Source of the DNA: Planctomycetaceae bacterium
Lineage (GTDB): Bacteria; Planctomycetota; Phycisphaerae; Phycisphaerales; SM1A02
DNA: 17,946 nt
Reading direction: 5' to 3'
Assembly: GCA_002737585.1 (NCBI GenBank)
Contig: NSIA01000103.1
Location: 1 to 17,946, forward strand
The translations under genes and the position numbers were made by a program. The notes below the pieces were generated by a model. That model was not told where the DNA came from, did not search any database, and saw only the letters and a list, made by a program, of their open reading frames with translations. Each line of letters starts with the position of its first letter. Positions within the stretch are counted from its first letter, which is position 1. Shown in pieces: positions 14,779-17,946 of this stretch.

Positions 14779-16323
14779 ATGACGGATCGTGGGAGCGACC
14801 GATGGAAGAGTGTCGGTGGCGGCGTGGCGCTCGCCACCGCCGCGCTCACCACGGTTGTACACGCGCAGACTCCTGCAAATCTCGCCAACGCGCTTCGTCC
14901 GGCCACGGATCCGGCTGCGCAGTTGCAGACCCTTCTCAACTTCCAAGACGCCGAGTATCGGCGCGAGTTCTTCGCCAATACCCCCATCGCTGAACGCATC
15001 TTGATGGACTACGGCGGTTACTTTCGCTACGGGTTCAGTGAGGTTGATGATTCGTCAAGCCAAGCGCAGTACTTGAATACCTACGACGCGCGCCTGTATG
15101 GTCGCGTGGAAATTGATAGTTACGCCCGCTTCTTTGGTCGGCTGCGCATTGAGTACAACGACTGGAACACCATCGGCGACTTCTCGTCCTCGGGCGAGGG
15201 TTGGCAGGTGCCGATCGGCGAGATTTATTGGGCGGAAATTGACCTGAGTAACTGGATGGCTGCACAGGATGGCGCGACGCGTGAGTGGACCGCCAAGGCG
15301 CGCATTGGTCGCCAGTATGTCATGTGGGCGAACGGTCTCACGCTGGCGGACTACATGTATGCCGCCACTGCCGATGCCAGCTTTGGAGCGGTAGCCCTGA
15401 GTGGACTTGCTGGCATCACCGCCGGTCATGACACGATTGACTGGGACACCTCACGTACTGGGTACGACACCAATACCGATCGCTTCTACTTGGGCGGGAA
15501 AGTGGATTGCAAGCTTGGCGCGCATGTTCCGTTTGCATATGCGCTTGCGCAGTGGGACCAGAACGCGGGGCAGACGGAAATGCTGCCGGGCGGCGTACCT
15601 GCTGACTTTCAGGTAGAGACCAAGTTCAATTACGAAAGTCAGTATTGGGGCACTGGAATCAACGGTGCACTTGGCGGTGATTTTCTTTATCGCATTGAGT
15701 TTGCGGTGGAGACCGGTACCACACTTTCCGACCCCATCAAGCACGATTCAGACCTCCCGCCTGATGAACTGGGACGGCCGCAGAAGACGGTGCCGATTCT
15801 TGCCGAGGCAGGGCTGGTTGGACTATCGTGGTTGGCACGTGATTCAAGCGATGCACGTGTTGACTTTCAGATGCTTGCCGGTTCGGGCTCGGTGTATCGA
15901 CTTGACTCCGGCAACACCTACGGCGGTATCGAGCCCGGGAAGACGGACACGGCATTCAATTCACTCGGATATGTGAATACCGGGTTGGTGCTTGCTCCGG
16001 AAGCGTCCAACATGATCATTCCTTCGTTCACGCTGTCCTTCAATCCATTCAAGGGGATCGACGGCCTCAGTGAAACGCGCTTTAGCGGCACGGCATTTCT
16101 GTACACACGGTTTGATGCTGACGCGCCCATCTCGGTACCTACCAATTTTGGTGGCTCAAACCTGGTGGGCAGCGAGTATGACTTTAACATTGACGTGCGA
16201 ATATTTGGCGATCTCAACACAAGCTTTCGATATGGTGTCTTTGTACCGAACACGTCGCTATTCACCGATACTGAAAGCCAGCCCCGCCAATTCATCTATG
16301 TTGGAGCGACGTATGCGTTCTGA
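14779..16323 (+). CDS. Probable outer-membrane beta-barrel protein
   Basis: A 514-aa exported protein. Residues 1-29 form a signal peptide: a basic start, a hydrophobic GGGVALATAALTTVV stretch, and cleavage after VHA before QTPA. The mature part alternates polar and aromatic residues with many Tyr, Phe, Trp, Gly and Asp, as in barrel strands. It ends in FIYVGATYAF, a terminal aromatic typical of the barrel-assembly signal. GYFRYGF, RLRIEYNDWNT and YDFNIDVRIFGDLNTSFRYG look like individual strands. The family is not recognised; an alginate-export or porin-like channel is possible. The start at 14779 gives a clean signal; an in-frame ATG at 14755 adds eight residues. Neither has a Shine-Dalgarno. 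It overlaps the next lipoprotein gene by 11 bases, implying coupled expression. Confidence 0.78.
   Translation: MTDRGSDRWKSVGGGVALATAALTTVVHAQTPANLANALRPATDPAAQLQTLLNFQDAEYRREFFANTPIAERILMDYGGYFRYGFSEVDDSSSQAQYLNTYDARLYGRVEIDSYARFFGRLRIEYNDWNTIGDFSSSGEGWQVPIGEIYWAEIDLSNWMAAQDGATREWTAKARIGRQYVMWANGLTLADYMYAATADASFGAVALSGLAGITAGHDTIDWDTSRTGYDTNTDRFYLGGKVDCKLGAHVPFAYALAQWDQNAGQTEMLPGGVPADFQVETKFNYESQYWGTGINGALGGDFLYRIEFAVETGTTLSDPIKHDSDLPPDELGRPQKTVPILAEAGLVGLSWLARDSSDARVDFQMLAGSGSVYRLDSGNTYGGIEPGKTDTAFNSLGYVNTGLVLAPEASNMIIPSFTLSFNPFKGIDGLSETRFSGTAFLYTRFDADAPISVPTNFGGSNLVGSEYDFNIDVRIFGDLNTSFRYGVFVPNTSLFTDTESQPRQFIYVGATYAF
16303..16306 (+). promoter_or_regulatory. Shine-Dalgarno for the lipoprotein, inside the barrel gene
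   Basis: GGAG lies 6 bases before the ATG at 16313 and within the last codons of the barrel gene. It selects 16313 over the in-frame ATG at 16298 and suggests reinitiation by ribosomes finishing the barrel gene. Confidence 0.6.
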
Positions 16324-16996
16324 TCGTGTCATCACCATGTGCGTTGCCAGTGTGTTGCTGATGTGCTGTTGCATTGGGTGTGAACGCGCGCGCATCAAAG
16401 ACAGTGCGGTCGATCAGTTCCCGCGCTCGGCGCAGGAGCTTGACTTCCTGGACGCGCTGGAGAAGCAGATGGTGGTGACCAACGATGACGCGCTGCACGG
16501 GCTGATCGTCTTTGCAGACGGAACGGACCTCTCCAGTACCTATGAAGGCCGCATAGCCGTCGCGCGCCAGAAGCAGTGGGTGGGAAGCGGATGGAATCCA
16601 CCCGCTGACGAAAGCGCGCAGATTGGGTGGATGTCGGTGGCGGCGTGTCGCATTGTGGGGATCAAGGGCGGACTGACCATGCGACTCCTGGGGCCGATTC
16701 CGCGCTACGCCACCAAGGAACTGGTGTTCATGGATGTGATTCCGCTTCGGACCGAGAACCAATCGCTTTCGGGTCGCGAGTTCGTTGATTTCATCAACCG
16801 CCTCGCGCGCGTCCAGAAATCGGGCAAGGCCTTGGCGCTCGCCGAGTCACCCACCACCGGGTCATCAGGCGAGGGCGTGATCCCTGCCGGAGCCCCCAAT
16901 CAGCTCCTTGACCAGAGTTCCGTGGAGTTTGGGCTGCCCAATTCGGCGTTCTCCGCCCCCGCGGCGCCTGCTCCGGCGCCCAGCGAGGTTCCTTAA
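16313..16996 (+). CDS. Lipoprotein of unknown family
   Basis: A 227-aa protein with a lipoprotein signal: MRSDR, a hydrophobic stretch (about 6-19), then a cysteine-rich end LLMCCCIGC in which C23 (CIGC) is the best lipidation site. The mature body (about 24-170) contains an early helical FPRSAQELDFLDALEKQ segment and then mixed strand and helix, with no motif I recognise. The last 50-60 residues are Pro/Ala/Ser-rich and probably disordered, ending APAPAPSEVP. The ATG at 16313 has GGAG upstream and overlaps the barrel gene by 11 bases, so the two are probably made together and may form an envelope complex. The FecR-domain gene begins about 105 bases downstream on the same strand. Membrane anchoring is confident; function is unknown. 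Confidence 0.78.
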   Translation: MRSDRVITMCVASVLLMCCCIGCERARIKDSAVDQFPRSAQELDFLDALEKQMVVTNDDALHGLIVFADGTDLSSTYEGRIAVARQKQWVGSGWNPPADESAQIGWMSVAACRIVGIKGGLTMRLLGPIPRYATKELVFMDVIPLRTENQSLSGREFVDFINRLARVQKSGKALALAESPTTGSSGEGVIPAGAPNQLLDQSSVEFGLPNSAFSAPAAPAPAPSEVP

Positions 16997-17101
16997 GTGC
17001 GGTACTGACGGAAGATTCTGCTAGAAAGGTACTTAGATCGGTCGTATAGTCCAGTTGGGAGTCACGGAAATGTTTCCTGTGCGGCGTCGATTTGCTTGCT
17101 T

Positions 17102-17946
17102 ATGGGTTCTTGGAAATGGATGATCGGTGTGCCGGCAGGTCTGTTTGCAACGATGGTCGCACTTGCCGTCGGTGAAGCGCGTACGGGTGCTGTGGGATGT
17201 AATGAATTCAACCGAAAGATGACTGTGCCTGATTCAGCGCACAATGACCGAATCCGTTCGACCAGGGTGTTCTCGCAGCAACTCGCGGGCGTGGGTGCAG
17301 TACGCATCACTTCGCTGCTTCTTGCGGCGGTGAGTTCCGGTGCGGTGTGGTCGGCGGCGATGGCTCAGGATGCAGCAGTGGCCCCCGTACCCGCTGTTGC
17401 GACCGCAGCAGTTGATCCAGCCGCTCCGACGGTGCCTGCGGGAGATCCTTTACGTGCAGTCTTCATTGACGTTGCTGGCAAGGTGCAATGGCGCGCCAAC
17501 GAAACCAGTCCATGGCAGGAAGCCAAAGTAAACGATGTTGTTGAGCCGGGCGTTGAAGTTCGCACCGGGCTGCGTTCGCATGCAGCGATGCGCATTGGCC
17601 GAAACGCCACGGCGCTCATTGACGCAGGAACATTGTTCCAATTGCCAACCGTCGTGCAAGATGGTGACACGCTGCGGACTGCTGCTGCGGTGAAACATGG
17701 TCGCGCCGATTTCAAAGTTGACAAGGTCGGATTGTCCAACGATTTCAAAGTGGTGACTCCAAGCACCACGTTGGCCGTGCGTGGTACGGAATTTGCAGTT
17801 GCCAGCGGACCGCTCAAGCAAGTAGAGGTCTTGGGTGCGCGACGCAATGCCATCAACGCGATCGAGTTGAAGTATTCGCTTAACAACACAACGGTGCAAA
17901 TGTCACGGGACGCGGCAAGTTCTTCCAACTTGCAGAATCCAGCGCA
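17102..17946 (+). CDS. Exported FecR-domain protein, 3' end outside the window
   Basis: The frame is open from 17102 to the window end, giving at least 281 codons. A FecR domain spans about residues 115-245: RAVFIDVAGKVQW, then VRTGLRSHAAMRIGRNATALI, then the hallmark TPSTTLAVRGTEFAV. In classical systems FecR signals to an ECF sigma factor; free-standing exported FecR domains are common in other phyla with unknown roles. Two hydrophobic segments precede it: WMIGVPAGLFATMVALAV (6-23) and ITSLLLAAVSSGAVWSAAMAQ (near 71-91), the second with a good signal-peptidase site. The start could be ATG 17102, using both segments, or ATG 17219, using only the second; neither has a clear Shine-Dalgarno. 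TATAGT at 17045-17050 could be a -10, without a matching -35. It probably belongs with the barrel and lipoprotein genes. Confidence 0.78.
   Translation, partial: MGSWKWMIGVPAGLFATMVALAVGEARTGAVGCNEFNRKMTVPDSAHNDRIRSTRVFSQQLAGVGAVRITSLLLAAVSSGAVWSAAMAQDAAVAPVPAVATAAVDPAAPTVPAGDPLRAVFIDVAGKVQWRANETSPWQEAKVNDVVEPGVEVRTGLRSHAAMRIGRNATALIDAGTLFQLPTVVQDGDTLRTAAAVKHGRADFKVDKVGLSNDFKVVTPSTTLAVRGTEFAVASGPLKQVEVLGARRNAINAIELKYSLNNTTVQMSRDAASSSNLQNPA

Noticed and set aside
17066..17077. GGAAA-TG-TTTCC inverted repeat as a terminator or operator
   Set aside because: A 2-base loop cannot form a normal terminator hairpin and no T-run follows; an operator role is unsupported.

Overview
The window is about 18 kb of GC-rich (roughly 60% by eye), gene-dense bacterial chromosome with short intergenic gaps. 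No gene-free stretch exceeds about 220 bases. There are no rRNA or tRNA genes, CRISPR arrays or insertion sequences that I can see. The encoded proteins suggest a Gram-negative cell plan: a probable outer-membrane barrel, two lipoproteins, an RND/MMPL exporter and a FecR-domain protein. Several starts are GTG, and most starts lack a clear Shine-Dalgarno sequence. Together with the protein style (115-kDa-type NAD-glutamate dehydrogenase, rhomboid with a TPR-like tail, exported FecR-domain protein), this points to Planctomycetota, perhaps Phycisphaerae. That assignment is inference, not proof.

Region 1 (1-5219): a large NAD-dependent glutamate dehydrogenase on the minus strand is divergent from a plus-strand pair, ribF (FMN/FAD synthesis) and nrnA (DHH-family nano-RNase / pAp phosphatase). 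The gap between them holds a degenerate 8-bp tandem array (3185-3264) whose last unit contains the ribF start codon.

Region 2 (5189-9764, minus strand): a probable three-gene transcription unit. It runs from a class III PLP aminotransferase, overlapping by GTGA, into a 905-aa RND/MMPL exporter, followed by a small lipoprotein with a heavy-metal-associated (HMA) domain. The first two resemble the HpnO and HpnN proteins of hopanoid tailoring and transport, so this may be a lipid-modification and export locus.

Region 3 (9765-12774): a divergent promoter with overlapping -10 elements separates the aminotransferase from a plus-strand gene that looks distantly RdgC-like. Facing it is a minus-strand pair, a rhomboid protease with a TPR-like tail overlapping trpF by GTGA.

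Region 4 (12775-14718): gltA (citrate synthase), with the clearest Shine-Dalgarno in the window, converges on a metallo-beta-lactamase-fold hydrolase of RNase Z-like type.

Region 5 (14755-17946): a plus-strand envelope module of unknown function. It contains a 514-aa probable outer-membrane barrel, an overlapping 227-aa lipoprotein with no recognised family, and an exported FecR-domain protein cut by the window end.

Converging genes overlap at their 3' ends (31 and 32 bases) or are 19 bases apart, and I found no convincing intrinsic terminators.
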